64,000 nucleotides of DNA from Sequoia sempervirens (Eukaryota; Streptophyta; Pinopsida; Cupressales; Cupressaceae). The DNA lies in assembly GCA_007258455.2 (NCBI GenBank), contig VDFB02000002.1:911283-975282 (forward strand), read 5' to 3'. Positions 49,875-63,480 of this stretch are shown one piece after another. How positions within the stretch are numbered: the first letter of the stretch is position 1; the number at the start of each line of letters is the position of its first letter. The notes under the pieces were generated by a model. It ran no database searches. It worked only from the letters and a program-made list of their open reading frames with translations, and had not been told where the DNA came from. The translations under genes were made by a program, and so were the position numbers.

Positions 49875-52240
49875 ATACATATAAATATACATATACATAT
49901 AGTAGAACGAAGGAAAAAATTTCCAACAATTTATGGGTTTTGCTACCTAGAAATATAAGAGCATGTCTACTCTAGCTAAGAAAGCGACAATGCAATTAAT
50001 CAAAAGTGAGGCAATGCAAAATGAAACAGACCAACAAAATACTCACTCTACACCTTACATTTATTACTAAGACATCACAATCAGCAATATACATCGGATG
50101 CATATCCAACAATTTGCTAGCTGTAAAATATAAAGCATTGTAGAGGAGTAAAAAGAAATGGAAATTACAAACGTATACATTCACAAATACTATCTACAAT
50201 AGTGACCCATCAACAACAACCCAAGCATATGCACATGTAAATGCATTTAGAAATGTACCTATACATATGAAATGTTTTCAATGTAGAGTGAAACGAATGG
50301 AAAGTGAAATCTACACTTTAAAGAAGAGTGAAACACCATTTCCTCCATGGTTGTGCATCGCACCTTCATTCATTTCAATGACCATCCATAAAAGCTTCAC
50401 GTTTTGCATTGGAAATGCATATATACATACACATATACATATAAAGATATTACAATGAACGCAAAACATGCTTGCAAACACCAAACCAAAAGAAAAGAAG
50501 ATGTACTATCCATCCTACCATCTTGCGAACACAATCTTATTAGTGAACATTTATATATAAAAATAGATATACATATGGAATGGAAAACAACAAAACAAGG
50601 CCTACTCTCTACCCTATTATATTGGGTCATTAATCCCCATGGGCTCTCACAAAATCCCCAAGCAACACTATAGATTGTCAATCATTTTCATCAACGGTGG
50701 AAGCAATCCTTCTAATCACACATACTAAAAATCCTATGATTGCAACAATTCTATTTGAGAGCCTTTAAGAAATAATGAACAACGAATAGAAAATTTGAAA
50801 TGAAAAAAAACAAAAGAAGGCTTGCTCTCCACCCTACCATATTGGATCATGAAGCCCCATGGGCTCTCACTAAACCCCCGAGGAAGAACATAGATTGTCC
50901 ATCAATTCTATCTATGCTGGAAGCAATCTTTGTGATCACACAAGAAACAAATCCTTTTGTGAGCCTCTAACAAATAAGAACCTAAAAGGTATGCTTAGCA
51001 ACTATGCCAACAAATACAATCCAACATCATTTATTGGATGCATATAGAGGGACTTTTTTTTTGGAAATATACATACCAAAGAATTACATGTAGAAATTAT
51101 GTGCATACATAGCATTACTTGTAGACAATATAGATATATAGTTGAATGAGAACTTATAGATATAGATAGGAAATGTTACATCTATTAGAAAGGACGGATG
51201 GACTTCAACCTTCAAAGAAGCTCGCAATCTTGGGTCACAACTATTGAAGGGGCCAAAGGCAAAGAAGAACACTGAACAATGCCTTATTGAAATTTGCAAA
51301 TGCTTATGCTATCTCTGCTCACGTTTTTGAATAGCAGATATTGTCACAACCATTACCACTACATGAACACCATACAACAACAAATGTTGATGTGAAGAGG
51401 ACAAGATTCTATGAAGTTGCAAGTCCAACCATTTGCTATGAAGTTTTTTCTAAAGCTAGCATCAACATATTTTTCATTTTTTACATGGGGCAATGACTCC
51501 AAGAGGAATAGAAAAGTGATAGCAAAGGAACTAATAATCAAAGTGATGCACACTGTATGTGTCATATGTACAGATATCTATCTATGGAAAGGAAGCACAA
51601 ACATGTGCATATGAGGAGAACTCATTTGAATATTATTTCACTTCTGGTTCGTAGGTTGGTGCAGGATATATTGCTTGATCTCTATTAACACACTGTTGAC
51701 TATTCCAAATTTTGATAGGTTGTTATTGAGAGAAGACTATTTTTTTTTGGAAGAAAAAATATTGTTTAATAGATATGGTCAATGTCTTATGCCTATCATT
51801 TTACAATGATATGCTATTGTGCTTGTTTGTCTTTAATGGTTTTGTCTACCTGGCTTTGTGTTGAAACAAATATTGTTTGATTTATGGCATCCGTTCTATG
51901 GCTATGCCTCCAATGTAGTAAAATAGTTTATTTTATACAGGTTACATCTCATTGCATTAGGTATTCTTGATTATTGTTCTTTGCAATGGAACAAAATAGT
52001 CAATCTTATACACTTTTTGTTAGCTTCCATTGGGCATTGTTGATTATAGTTTTGTTTCTTAAGCTATATTGTTTCATTTTGGAGAAGGTGTTGCTTAGTA
52101 GGCTGCATTCTTTCAATTTTTGAGCAAGTTGTGCTGAGAAAGGAGTGTTTTTTTGTATGGGTTTGTTTCTGTCAATTTTCAATGGGTTTCTCTTTAATGT
52201 TTGTGTTTTTGTGGGTATTTTTGGAACAAAATAATATATA
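49875..52240. other. Repeat-derived non-coding stretch
   Basis: Contains two copies of the ATTGGGTCAT..CCCCATGGGCTCTCAC box (50,610-50,720 and 50,830-50,940). It also holds a diverged fragment of the ~260-bp unit family near 51,830-52,010. The short frames at 50,267-50,681 and 51,084-51,614 have no domains. Confidence 0.5.
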
Positions 52241-52415
52241 TATATACATATATACATATATATATACACACACACATATATATATATACATGTATATACA
52301 TACATATATATATACATACACACATATATATACATACATACATATATATATATACATATATACACATAAATATACACACACACATATATATACACACACA
52401 CACATATATATACAT
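52241..52415. repeat. Mixed TA/CA microsatellite
   Basis: Alternating TATA and CACA/CATA tracts. All open frames here encode only Tyr/Ile/Val/Cys/His strings and are artefacts. Confidence 0.95.
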
Positions 52416-52535
52416 TATTTGAATTTCCATCAAGACATTGTGTGCAAAAGGTTGTATTGTTTGTTATAAACAATATTATTTCATTAATTCTTAGCATCTT
52501 CTGGCTATTCTAATTTTGAGAAGGTGCTATAGAGA
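52416..52535 (+). repeat. Inverted repeat arm (partner 55,132-55,270)
   Basis: TTTGAATTTCC..CAAGACATTG, GTATTGTTTGTTATAAACAA and TTCTAATTTTGAGAAGGTG are found reverse-complemented at 55,132-55,270. Confidence 0.8.
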
Positions 52536-53916
52536 AAAGACTATATTGTTTGTGAAAACAACTATTATTTGGTTTAAGGTTCACACTTTGTGTGTATGGT
52601 TTTGCATGCATTTTATGGTTCTGCATGCATTTGCTAGCTATCATTTTTCTTGTGTTCCATGGCTTTCTCCATTTGGGGTGGTCTCACAACTAAAAATATT
52701 CTACTTTCTAAATATGCTAGTTTTTGAACAAAAGCTTATCCAAAATTGATTCTAAACCTAAACCCATCAAAAATAGAAACAATATAACCCTCAGAAGAGC
52801 ACCCTATTGAAAATTAATAGTGACAAACACATCATAAAATATACTCATTTCTGAATGAAAGCTTTTAGCAAATTGAAACAATACAACCATGTGAACAACA
52901 CTTTATGGAAAATAATACAATCTAGCAAGCAGATTCATAGAAATTTCACCACCAATGAACACACTTGCACCTTCACACAAGCTTGCCCTCTTCATTCATA
53001 GCCACCTTGAAGAACAAAATAAACCAAGAAAATGACACCTAACAATGGATTTTTTGAAAATTATAGAGTCGTGCATGCAACATAGAATATCGTGATAGAG
53101 TATTGTGTAGATATATATGTGTTTCATGTATTTTTGTATGTATGTATCTATGTCTCGGTATCGATGTAATACTTTCCAAGTGTTTTTTTCTACTTCTTTG
53201 AAATCTCTAATGATAGTGCCTAGCTAGATATGGATGCCATATCGTACTTGGATATAATGTTTTTTATGTATGCCATGGAGCTTGATCTAGAGACCACTGC
53301 TGAATAATGATTTATTAAGAATACCCTAAATTGCTCTAGTAGTTTGGTGAGTTTTAAATGGACAATATTATTGCAACTATTTCTAATGTATACAACACAT
53401 ATGAGAAACCTGTGTGACATTGCTTCATTTACGGTGAGTAGCGTGTGCACACTAATCTAGGTAGTAGGTGACAGATGCATTATAACTCTCTAGCCAGCAT
53501 ATTTTTTCAACCTCCCATACATACACTAGGAAATTTTTAGTAAGGCATTGTTTGGTGTCATTTTGTTGCTATACCTGATATGACAGCCACGAGCAATGAG
53601 GGTAAGCTTCTGTGAGGATGCAAGCTGGATTAAGCTCTGTGCAACTTTTGTGAAGGTGCTTGTAGGTCATTTTGTGTTTTTGAATGGACAAATGGATGCA
53701 AATTCAAAAGAAATGTGTGACCTCTAATAATATTTTTCTCATTTTTTTTAAGAAAACTTAGCGGGAAGATGTGTGTTTGAAGCAAGTGAGAGAACTCCAT
53801 GTTGAAGGAACCCTTCATGATTCTACTTGACTTGTGGTTCACATGTTGTACCATGCTAAATTTCTTTATTGTTCACAAGGTACTGCTGATTGTTTGAAAT
53901 ATCTTGCCTCATCTAT
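52536..53916. repeat. Repeat-derived stretch, partly duplicated at 58.2 kb
   Basis: The part 53,535-53,780 (GGCATTGTTTGGTGTCATTT, AAGCTGGATTAAGCT, AAATGCAAAAGAAA-like) recurs in direct orientation at 58,215-58,450 with moderate divergence. No gene is supported. Confidence 0.65.
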
Positions 53917-54715
53917 GGGTATGTACAGGATCATGATGGGCCAAAAAGTGGTGATATGACAGGTATGTGTAGGGTATGTGGCTGATGACTCTTTTTTTAC
54001 CCAAAATAGATGAAACGAAAAGGTTTTTAAAGGAGATTCTTAGCTTTCCACCAACATAAATTATGCTTTACTTTGAATTTAATAAATTATTATTATTCAT
54101 TTTCTATTTGAATTACGACTAAAGTCTTGATTGATAGGCTGATTGAAAAACATCTTTAGCTTTCAAATAGTATCACATTTTTTTAATCCAAAACATGCAT
54201 CACATTCTATGCTTTGCCTACTATAGGATTAAAAAAATGAAAATTGAATTTCATGAAGTTTTGACCAAGTTAAGGTGGTCAGAAAAACAATTTTCTATAT
54301 TGTTTAAAAGTTGTAATTAAAAAATAATAATTAATTATTTACTCAGAAAAAATTTACAAATAAATATGCATCATATCTGACATGAGTCCTCTACTTATAT
54401 GTAAAATATTATAAAAAAATATTATCATTTCATTGTGGTTAGGGTGGTCGACAAACACCTACTTCTTATTTTTTCCTAAATTTAAGTACTACTATATTGA
54501 AATTTCAAATTTTCACTAAATAGATTTTATTTATTTTTAAATAAACCTAGTAGTTTAGAAACTACATTCAATTTTCTACAGATTCTATTCTTACATATTT
54601 TTGAAATAATATAGATAACTTATTCAAATTTTTACGTCAAGTTTCCTAACTCTGATTTTTCTAAATTTTTCGCCACTTAAGGGCCTTTTTTTCCATGATG
54701 GTCCTACACATACCC
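53917..54715 (-). mobile_element. Short DNA-transposon-like element, copy 2 (inverted)
   Basis: About 800 bp with terminal inverted repeats GGGTATGTACAGGATCATGA and, at the other end, the complement of GGGTATGTGTAGGACCATCA. A possible CTAT target duplication flanks it (53,913-53,916 and 54,716-54,719). It is the reverse complement of 49,030-49,874 over its length. No transposase is seen, so I cannot assign a superfamily. Confidence 0.68.
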
Positions 54716-54833
54716 CTATCATTTCCGTTTTGTTTGCATTGCTCTGCATGGATTTGATACTATTGTTTTTGTTGGGTTTCATCTATATGTACATATATAT
54801 GTGTGTATATATATACATACATATATACATATG

Positions 54834-54873
<40 letters not shown>

Positions 54874-55131
54874 ACTATCACCGCTACATGGATATTATAA
54901 ATGAGCGAGAAGGGCATACTGTTGTGAAGGTGTAGGTGCATTAATTTTTGGTGGAATTCCTCTAAAGCTGGTTGGAGGGAATCTTGTGATTTTTGCATAT
55001 GGCAATGGTCACAAAAGGTGTGGGATGTGAAAATTCTTGTATATATATGTATAAATGTCTATATATATATCTATGTACACCTCTACCAAAATTCTTCAAA
55101 ACCCTCTATTATGAGTAAACAAAGAGAAAAA
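54716..55131. repeat. TA/CA microsatellite and flank
   Basis: Mixed TA and TACA tracts, longest at about 54,835-54,870, then unassigned sequence. Confidence 0.7.
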
Positions 55132-55270
55132 TAAAATGGTCTCAACAACACCTTCTCAAAATTAGAATAGTTAGAAAATGCCAAGAATTAATAAAATAAT
55201 ATTGTTTATAACAAACAATACAATTTTTTGCATACAATGTCTTGAGGGAAATTCAAATTATGTAAATATA
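55132..55270 (-). repeat. Inverted repeat arm (partner 52,416-52,535)
   Basis: Reverse complement of the earlier arm, followed by TG/TA microsatellite sequence to about 55,310. Confidence 0.8.
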
Positions 55271-56600
55271 TGTGTGTGTATATATATGTGTGTGTGTGTG
55301 TGTATCTTTCTCTAACAATAAACATGCAAGATGGGTGGATATCCGCTATTTGTGTGAACTTTCATCAGAATTTTCATTAGCCTTGCCATGTTTTGTAGTT
55401 GAGCCAACATATATGCACTTTCAAAAAAGTAGCATTGTAAAGTCAGTAAAGAAACTATACAGTCTATGCCATTTACAAAAAGGAATTGTTGACTGCAAGT
55501 CTATAGCCCCAGATTATAACCAAAGATAGAGGATGATAGCCAACAACACCTTGTAGAGTACAATAATCCCAGCAACCTCTTGGCTAGCCATTAGCCCTTC
55601 TATATCACAACTTTTCCAATAGTCGAGGGAAAGGTTCTTGAGTTGGGTAGTGCACGTTGGGAAGCTATAGAACAATTTTCAAAAATGCCTTGTACAAAAC
55701 AACATAAACTATATAGCAGTGCAAGCATGAACACAAAGCGAAAGACTTCAATCACACATTCATGATTTCAACAAAAATGTACAAAGAAATTTTGCAATCT
55801 ATCAACATTTAATAGATACGATGACTATCAACAAGTCTATAATTACCACTGGATAGTGCATAGGAAATATTCAAACAAAAAGAAATCTATATGCAAATCC
55901 AATAAAAAGAAACACATGTCAATAGCTAAACAATGGCTACTCCCAAATAGCCAGCAAACAAAGACATGAAAGCCACATAAATATGTCAAATATAAACAAG
56001 CCACATTATACACTAGTAAGGCTACAAATGCAAGCATAACATGCTTGCAGTTTTCTCAATGCACATGGGAAACAACAAATAGAGGTGGGAAGAACAAAGA
56101 ATAAACAAGGTGTAGACATACAAGGTTGGGGCCTAATATTTGTTGTACAGCCTTGGGAAAGCTAGAGTCCACCAACATTACTAGAGCCGCTGTTTGTAAA
56201 AGATAGAGCTGCAACACCAGTGGCTCACCACAAGTTCTATTGTGACAAGAATACAACAACAAAAGATTCAATTAAACCATCAAAAGATAACAAGGTCCAT
56301 TATCAATTTTTAAATAGAAAACCTTTCTACATTCCTAATTTTTTCTTGGCACATCTACAATATAATCAAAACAAATAATATAAAAAATGCAGATTTACAT
56401 ATATATCCATGAATAATTTAAAAACTAATCTATATTCCTCCAACACAACCAACCTAGAACATACGCTCTCCACCAGTGTGATCAATGGTGGCATCAATCT
56501 TCAATATATCAACAAAAATAAAACTTATCACTCCAAGAATGAGCCAAATGAAAATAACATACGAATCACTATATACCAATATTGTTTTTATCCAGTATGA
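55271..56600. other. Non-coding stretch
   Basis: The open frames here (55,272-55,529; 55,843-56,037; 56,056-56,271 minus) have no recognisable domain or context. Nothing else is supported. Confidence 0.4.
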
Positions 56601-57000
56601 CATTGATACATATCTACACATAGGGGAGGAACAAATTTTTGATTTATGCCATATTTTTTCTGGCCATCATTCCAATATGGGATTCTTCATCATTATACTC
56701 TGGCCTAGGCCACATCCTATCATTTTGAACAACGTAGCATAAGAATGCTATATTGTTTCATTTTCAAATAAGCTACTATTGAGAAGAGGCTATATTGTTT
56801 CCACATCTAGGAGAAACAAATTTCTAATTGATGCCCTTTGTTTTTTGACCATCATTCCAATGTGGCATTATTTATTGTTAGGCTCTAGCCTAGGATACTT
56901 TGTATCATTTTCAACAAGGTGTCATAACACTGCTATATTGTTTCAATTTTAGATAAGGTGGTGTTTAGAAAAGGTTGTATTGTTTGTTAATATCAATATT
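56601..57000. repeat. Diverged tandem duplication, about 185 bp
   Basis: GGAACAAATTTTTGATTTATGCC..CCATCATTCCAATATGG at about 56,624 recurs at about 56,807, followed in both by CTATATTGTTTCA. A third partial unit continues to about 57,000. Confidence 0.7.
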
Positions 57001-58214
57001 GTTACCAAACTCAAAAATGACTTCTGAGAATAGTAACCTATATCTTAAGTGTGACATGGAGGATCCATTTTACCATTGATCAAAGTGGTGGACAATGTAT
57101 CTTGTTGCTCAGAGGATTACTTTCAAATTATGCTTGCAATCGAGTAAAACTACTAATCTTATAGACATTGTGTTACATTCCATTGGGCATCGTTGATTAT
57201 GACTGTTGTATAAGAGTATTTTATGCATCTAATACCATACATGTATATTTCTCCATATAGTCCAAATGAAATGAGCTGGGATGATTTTCAAGAATTCCTT
57301 TTTGGTAACAAGATTAAAACACTCCATCAGCCAATATGGTAGGATGGAAATTAGGCATACTTTTGTTTTCTAGATACTGCATCATGCCATATGCACCAAG
57401 TATGGCTAAATTATAAATACTTCATTCATCTCATTGCAACTACAGATAAAATTATCCATTATAAAATTATGCATTATAAAATCTAGAACTTTTGTATCTC
57501 CTGATTTACATATTCTCTATGAAATAGATATTATCGCTGCTCTAAAATTCACACTTTGTATACACAAAAGATGTAAATGGGCTGGCATTTCCAATAATTT
57601 TTTTACATAAGGTAGTAGGTGTTAGTTTTACCTTTGTGTTGCAATGGCTGCAATGGAATAAAATACCTAATGCTATGTAGTTCATTCCATTTTTCCATAA
57701 TCACCACACTAAACTCCACACTTTTTTGTTATTCTTGCAGTCCATAGCCCAACCATAATGTGACAATTGATAAGAAAATGTGTTACACGCAACCTTTTAG
57801 AATAATGACAATGACTACAAAACTAGTAACAATGGTCAAATTGATAATAAAATTCCAATGTACTTTTTTTTTATAGCATCTTCTTCTAAACACTAGGGTC
57901 TATCAATCTTTCCTAATGCTCCATCTATAGTACACTACATTTCAAATACACATACATATATACATATAGATATATATACATGTATATACACACACACATA
58001 TACATATATACATATATAGATATACATACGTATATATAGATACATATATATATACATACATACACACACACACACATATATATATACACACACATCTATA
58101 TACATATATACATATAGTTACATAAATTATATGCTTTGCATGAACTGGGGGTCATCATAATAACAACTTTCATTTTAACGCCTTAGGGAACAAAACAAAT
58201 GTTTAGATAATTTT
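57001..58214. other. Non-coding stretch with microsatellite
   Basis: AT-rich sequence with no gene. From about 57,950 to 58,115 there is a mixed TA/CA microsatellite. Confidence 0.55.
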
Positions 58215-59028
58215 CAATAAGGCATTGTTTGGTGTCGTTTTGTTGCTATACCTGCTATGAGGGTCGAGAGGGACAACACCAAGCTTCTATGGGGTTGTAA
58301 GCTAGATTAAGCTTTGTCCAGCTTCTACGAACATGGCTAGAGGCTATTTTATCTTTTTTACAAAGGAAGATGGCTGGAAATGCAAAAGAAAAGTGTCCCC
58401 TATGATAATATCTTTCCCTTTTTTTTAAGGAAAGTTGGTGAGAAGATGGGTTATGAGTCTAGAAAAATAGTTTTTTTCGATTGTTATTGTATAGCTTGGG
58501 CTATATTGTGGCTTGCTACATGTGGGTGGTTGTTGAAATTAATGTTGTTTTATTTATGGCTTTCATTTTCTGGTTATGGTTGGAACACAATAAAATACTT
58601 AATGCTATTGATTCTATGTTTGGTTACACTAGGTATCATTAATTACTGTTCTCTACCTTAGGCTATATACGGTATAATTTAATATCAATATATATATGTA
58701 ACATTAAAATTATTAACATTATGGAGTTTTGGTCAATTTTTATTGTATAGCTCAGACTATATTGTGTTTTTCTACATCTGGGTAGCTATTGAAACCATTG
58801 TTGTTTGATTTATGGCTTTCATTTTCTGGTTATGGTTGGAACATAATAAAATAATTATATTTATGTGTACATATATACACATATTTATATATATTTCAAT
58901 TTTTGGTGGGTCTCTCTCTATGGCTTGCATTTAGTTGATATGGTGGTGAAAGGGATATATATATACATATATGCACACATATATATACACATATATACAT
59001 ATATATATACACATACATTTATACATGT

Positions 59029-59136
<108 letters not shown>

Positions 59137-59814
59137 CACACACACACACATATATATATACATATATATTCTGTACGGTTTGTGTTTGATATTTGGGGTT
59201 TGTGGCTATGTTTGCAATGGGATAAAATTGTACATGCTATGGAGATTTTGTGGATTTGTATTGTATAGTTGAGGCTATATTGTGGCTTACTCCATGTGGG
59301 TGGCCATTGAAAGTAATGTTGTTTCATTTATGCCCTTCATTTTATGCTTATGGTTGGAACAAAATAAAATAATTAATGTAGTTGATTCTATGTTTGGCTA
59401 CATTAGGTATTATTAATTATTGTTCTCTCCCTTAGGCTATATAGGATAAATTTTAATATCAATATATATGTAAGATTAAAATTGTTAAGGTTATGGAGTT
59501 TTGGTCGATTATTATTTTGTAGCTTGCGCTATATTGTGGGTTTCTACATCTGGGTGGCTGTTGAAAACAACATTGTTTGATTTATGGATTTCTTTATCTG
59601 GTTATGGTTGGAACATAATAAATTAATTAATGATATCCATTCTATGTTTGGTTACATTAGATATTATTCATTATTATTCTCTAGCTTAGGGTATACTTGT
59701 GTCAACTTTGCTTAGAATTTTTGTTAGCCTCACTATTTTCCCTCTTTTGTGGTGTCAGGTTAGACTTAGCAGATGGGTTATAGTTTGACCAAGATTTTTG
59801 TTAGCCCTGTCGGT

Positions 59815-59935
59815 ATATATATATATACACACACACACACATATACATATGCATAGATATATACATATATACATATATACATATACATAAATACATATAT
59901 ATACACATCTCTATACATATATATACAGATATATA
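59815..59935. repeat. Mixed TA/CA microsatellite
   Basis: Lies inside the ~260-bp unit array, between two units, just after GTTAGCCCTGTCGGT. Open frames here are artefacts. Confidence 0.95.
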
Positions 59936-60767
59936 TTGTTATTGTATAGCCTAGGCTATATTGTGGCTTACTCCATGCGGGTGGCCATTGAAAGTAATGT
60001 TGTTTCATCTATGTCTTTCATTCTTTGCTTATGGTTGGAACAGAATAAAACAATCGATGATGTCGATTATATGTTTGGTTACATTAGGTATTATTCATTT
60101 TTGTTCTCTCCCTTAGGCTATATAGGATATATTTTAATATCAATATATATATGTAGGATTAAAATTGTTAAGGTTATGGAGTTTTGGTTGACTCTTATTG
60201 TATAGCTCAGGGTATATTGTGGCTTTTTGCATCTGGGTGGTTGTTGAAACCAACACTGTTTGATTTATGGCTTTCGTTATCTGGTTATGGTTGGAATAGA
60301 ATAAAATAATTAATGTTGTCCATTCTAAGTTTGGTTACATTAGGTATTATTGATTATTGTTCTCTACCTTAGGCTATACTTGTGTCAAGTATGCTCAGAA
60401 TTTTTTATTATCAATATATATTTGTAAGATTAAAATTGTTAAGGTTATGGAGTTTTGGTCATTTCATATTGTATAGTTAATGCTATGTTGTGGCTTTCTC
60501 CATCTGGGTGGTAGTTGAAACCAACATTGTTTGATTTATGGCTTTTGTTATTCGGTTATGGTTGGAACAGAATAAAATAATTAATGATGTCCATTCTATG
60601 TTTGGTTACAATAGCTATTATTGATTACTATTCTCTAGCTTAGGGTATACTTGCACCAACCTTCCTTAGAATTTTAGGAAGCCTCACCATTTTTTGACTT
60701 TTCTGCACCGAGAGAAACTTGGCGGATGGGTTATAGTTTGCTCAGGATTTTCGTCAGCACTAACGGT

Positions 60768-60856
60768 TTATATATATATATACATACATACATATATATA
60801 CACATATACATATATACATATATATACATATATATATATACACATATACAGATATA
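60768..60856. repeat. Mixed TA/CA microsatellite
   Basis: Lies between the direct array and the inverted array, just after GTCAGCACTAACGGT, a context like that of the microsatellite at 59,815. Confidence 0.95.
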
Positions 60857-61059
60857 GTGCCAAATGGATTATTAGTTTGGTTCGAATTTTGCTCAGCCTC
60901 CCATTTTTTTGGCCTTCCAATTGCCATGGAAAAGGTGGTGGAGGCAGTTGTTGGGTGCTTTGGGAATAGGGCAGCATTTTTCAGGCGTGGATGGAGAAGG
61001 CTACAGAAATTAAATGCTAGTTGGCATCAACATCAATTGTTGTATGCTTTGCATGTATT

Positions 61060-63480
61060 GGAAATGGTCATAATAACAACAATGATAAATACAAGCCATA
61101 AATGGAACAATAAAGCCTAACACATACAACAACAATAAACAATCCTTTTATGCAAAACAACATGGAGTACATAACATTAACTATTTTACTACATTCCAAC
61201 CATTGCCACAAAACAAAAGATGTGAAGGAAACAATATTGTTATCCACACCCACCCAGATGGCCAAACACACAAAACACTAAAAATTAGAGTCACAAATCC
61301 ATACAAAAACATGCACGCAAAAGTCGAACCATAAATCAAACAATATCGCTATGAACAAACTATATACTCTTTTTCCAATAAAACCCTATAAAAAATGCAA
61401 CAATATACCATAGAACAATGTAACCTGTATAATATTAACTATTTCATTGGGTTGAAACCATCACATGCAAAAACACAGCTTCCAATAGTGGCTCACATAC
61501 AAAACCCACAAAACACAAAAAGCTCCTAGTAACAAACTGACTCAAAACCTTCACCATAGAAATGCAAACCCTTAATGAATCAATATTGGTTTCAATGGTA
61601 ACCCAAATGAGGAAATTCACCAAAAACACAATAGATTAACTATTTTCCAGCCATTCCCACAAAATGGAAGCCATAAATGAAACAATATTGCTAACACTCA
61701 CCCACATGTGAAAACCCACAAAACATTAGAAATATCAATTTCAAGATTCATAAAAAACACAACAGATGAACAATTTTCCAACCCTTCGCACAGAATCAAA
61801 GCCATAAATGGAACAATATAACCAACAGTCACCAACATGCCAAAACCCACAAAACTATAGTCTTTCCAACAACAATCAACACAATGAAACAATATTTATT
61901 TCAAGAATAACACAGATGAGATGTACCTCTTCATGCTTCCTTCAATAACACCCCTTCCCGCTTGCTTCCTCTTTCATGTGTTCTTCCTCCACAACCTGCA
62001 AAAGAACACCACATTATCACAACTCATACCTTTTGGAACCATGGACGCATGCAAAAAAACAAAAGATAACCTTCAACCACCTTCACAGAAATTGTACAGT
62101 CGTTCAACACACTTGCACCTACACATAAGCTTTCCCTTTGCACTCACAACTACCTTCAACAACAACATAAAGCCTCAATATGAAATTGAACAATACATTA
62201 TCAATAACTGCACAAATATTCATTTTATTTTCCAAGGACTTTAAAATAGATGTTACATGCACCATCACCACTACACGAAAACCATACAACATTCAATGTT
62301 AATCACATTTCACTAGCCTCCTTTACACTTACCTCATTTCATCAAACTCCTCTATCATCATGCCAAAAGCTTGCCACCTTTTACAAGACAGTGGAGACCC
62401 AAGTCCAACAGCTTAAACCGACAAGGATAATTTTTTTTTAAACCAAACTATAACCCATCCGCCAAGTTTTCCCCAGTGTTGGACAAGTTAGAAAATGGTG
62501 AGGCTAACAAAAATTACAATCAAATTTGACATTTCAAAAGTAACCCAGATGGAGAAATTCACCAAAAACATAGGAGATTAACTATTTTCCAGCCATTCAC
62601 ACAAAACAAAAGCCAAAAATGAAACAATATTTCCAACACTCACCCACATGTCAAAACCCACAAAACACATGAAATATTGATTTCAAGATTCACCAAAAAC
62701 ACTTGACAGATTAACTATTTTCCAACCATTCACATAGAACCAAGGCCATAAATGGAACAATATAACTAGCAGTCACTGACATGCCAAAACCCACAAAACT
62801 ATATAGTCTTTCCAACAACAATCGACAAAATGAAACAATATTTCTTTCAAGAATAGCCTAGATGAGATACAGCTCTTCCCGCTTCCTTCAATAACACCCC
62901 TTCCCTCTTGCATCCTCTTTCCTCTATTCTTTCTCCATGACTTGCAAAAGAGCACCACAAAATTATCACAACCCACACCTTTTGGAACCATCAAAACATG
63001 GAAAAAAAAGCAAGATAACCTTCAACCACGTTCAGAGAAATTGCATAGTCATTCAACGCACTTGCACCTTCACAGAAGCTTTCCCTTCACACTCACAACT
63101 ACCTTCAACAACAACATAAAACCTCAGAATGACAGAACAATACGTTATCCATAACTGCACAAACATTTTTTTGTTTTCTGAGGGCTTTAAAACATGTGTT
63201 ACTTGCACCATCACCACTACATGGAAACTATACAACAATCAATGCTAATGACATTTCACTGGCCTCCTCTACACTTCCCTCATTTCACTAGACTCCTCTA
63301 TCATTGCGCCAAATGCCCGCCACCTTTTACATGGCAGAAAATACCTAAGTCTGGTAGCTTAAACTAGCAGAGCTGATGAAAATTCTGACCAAACTATAAC
63401 CCATCCACCAAGTTTTCCCTAGCACCGAAAAAGTCAAAAAACAATGAGGCTGACAAAAATTCTAACCAAAGTTGACACAA
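61060..63480 (-). repeat. Inverted counterpart of the 58.4-60.7 kb array
   Basis: The reverse complements of the unit blocks recur here: CATTAACTATTTTACTACAT near 61,172, GCCATAAATGAAACAATATT near 61,670, 61,800, 62,610 and 62,745, and AACTATAACCCATCCRCCAA near 62,450 and 63,395 (complement at about 60,725 and 59,775). Together the two arrays form a large imperfect palindrome with its centre near 60.9-61.0 kb. Confidence 0.8.
61588..63475. repeat. ~945-bp tandem duplication
   Basis: 61,588-62,530 and 62,531-63,475 align end to end with offsets of 943-951 bp. Landmarks present in both are ATTAACTATTTTCCAGCCAT, CTTCCTTCAATAACACCCCT, ACCTTTTGGAACCAT, CCATCACCACTACA and ACTATAACCCATCC. The short open frames in it differ between copies and are not supported as genes. 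Confidence 0.88.

Noticed and set aside
52131..52497. Several 70-163-residue open frames rich in Tyr, Ile, Cys and Val
   Set aside because: They are translations of the TA/CA microsatellite in every frame and both strands. The same applies at 58,865-59,327, 59,778-60,008 and 60,694-60,977.
60857..61120. 87-residue frame between the two arrays
   Set aside because: No domain. It overlaps sequence with an inverted, non-open counterpart near 63,250-63,340, so it is repeat-derived.
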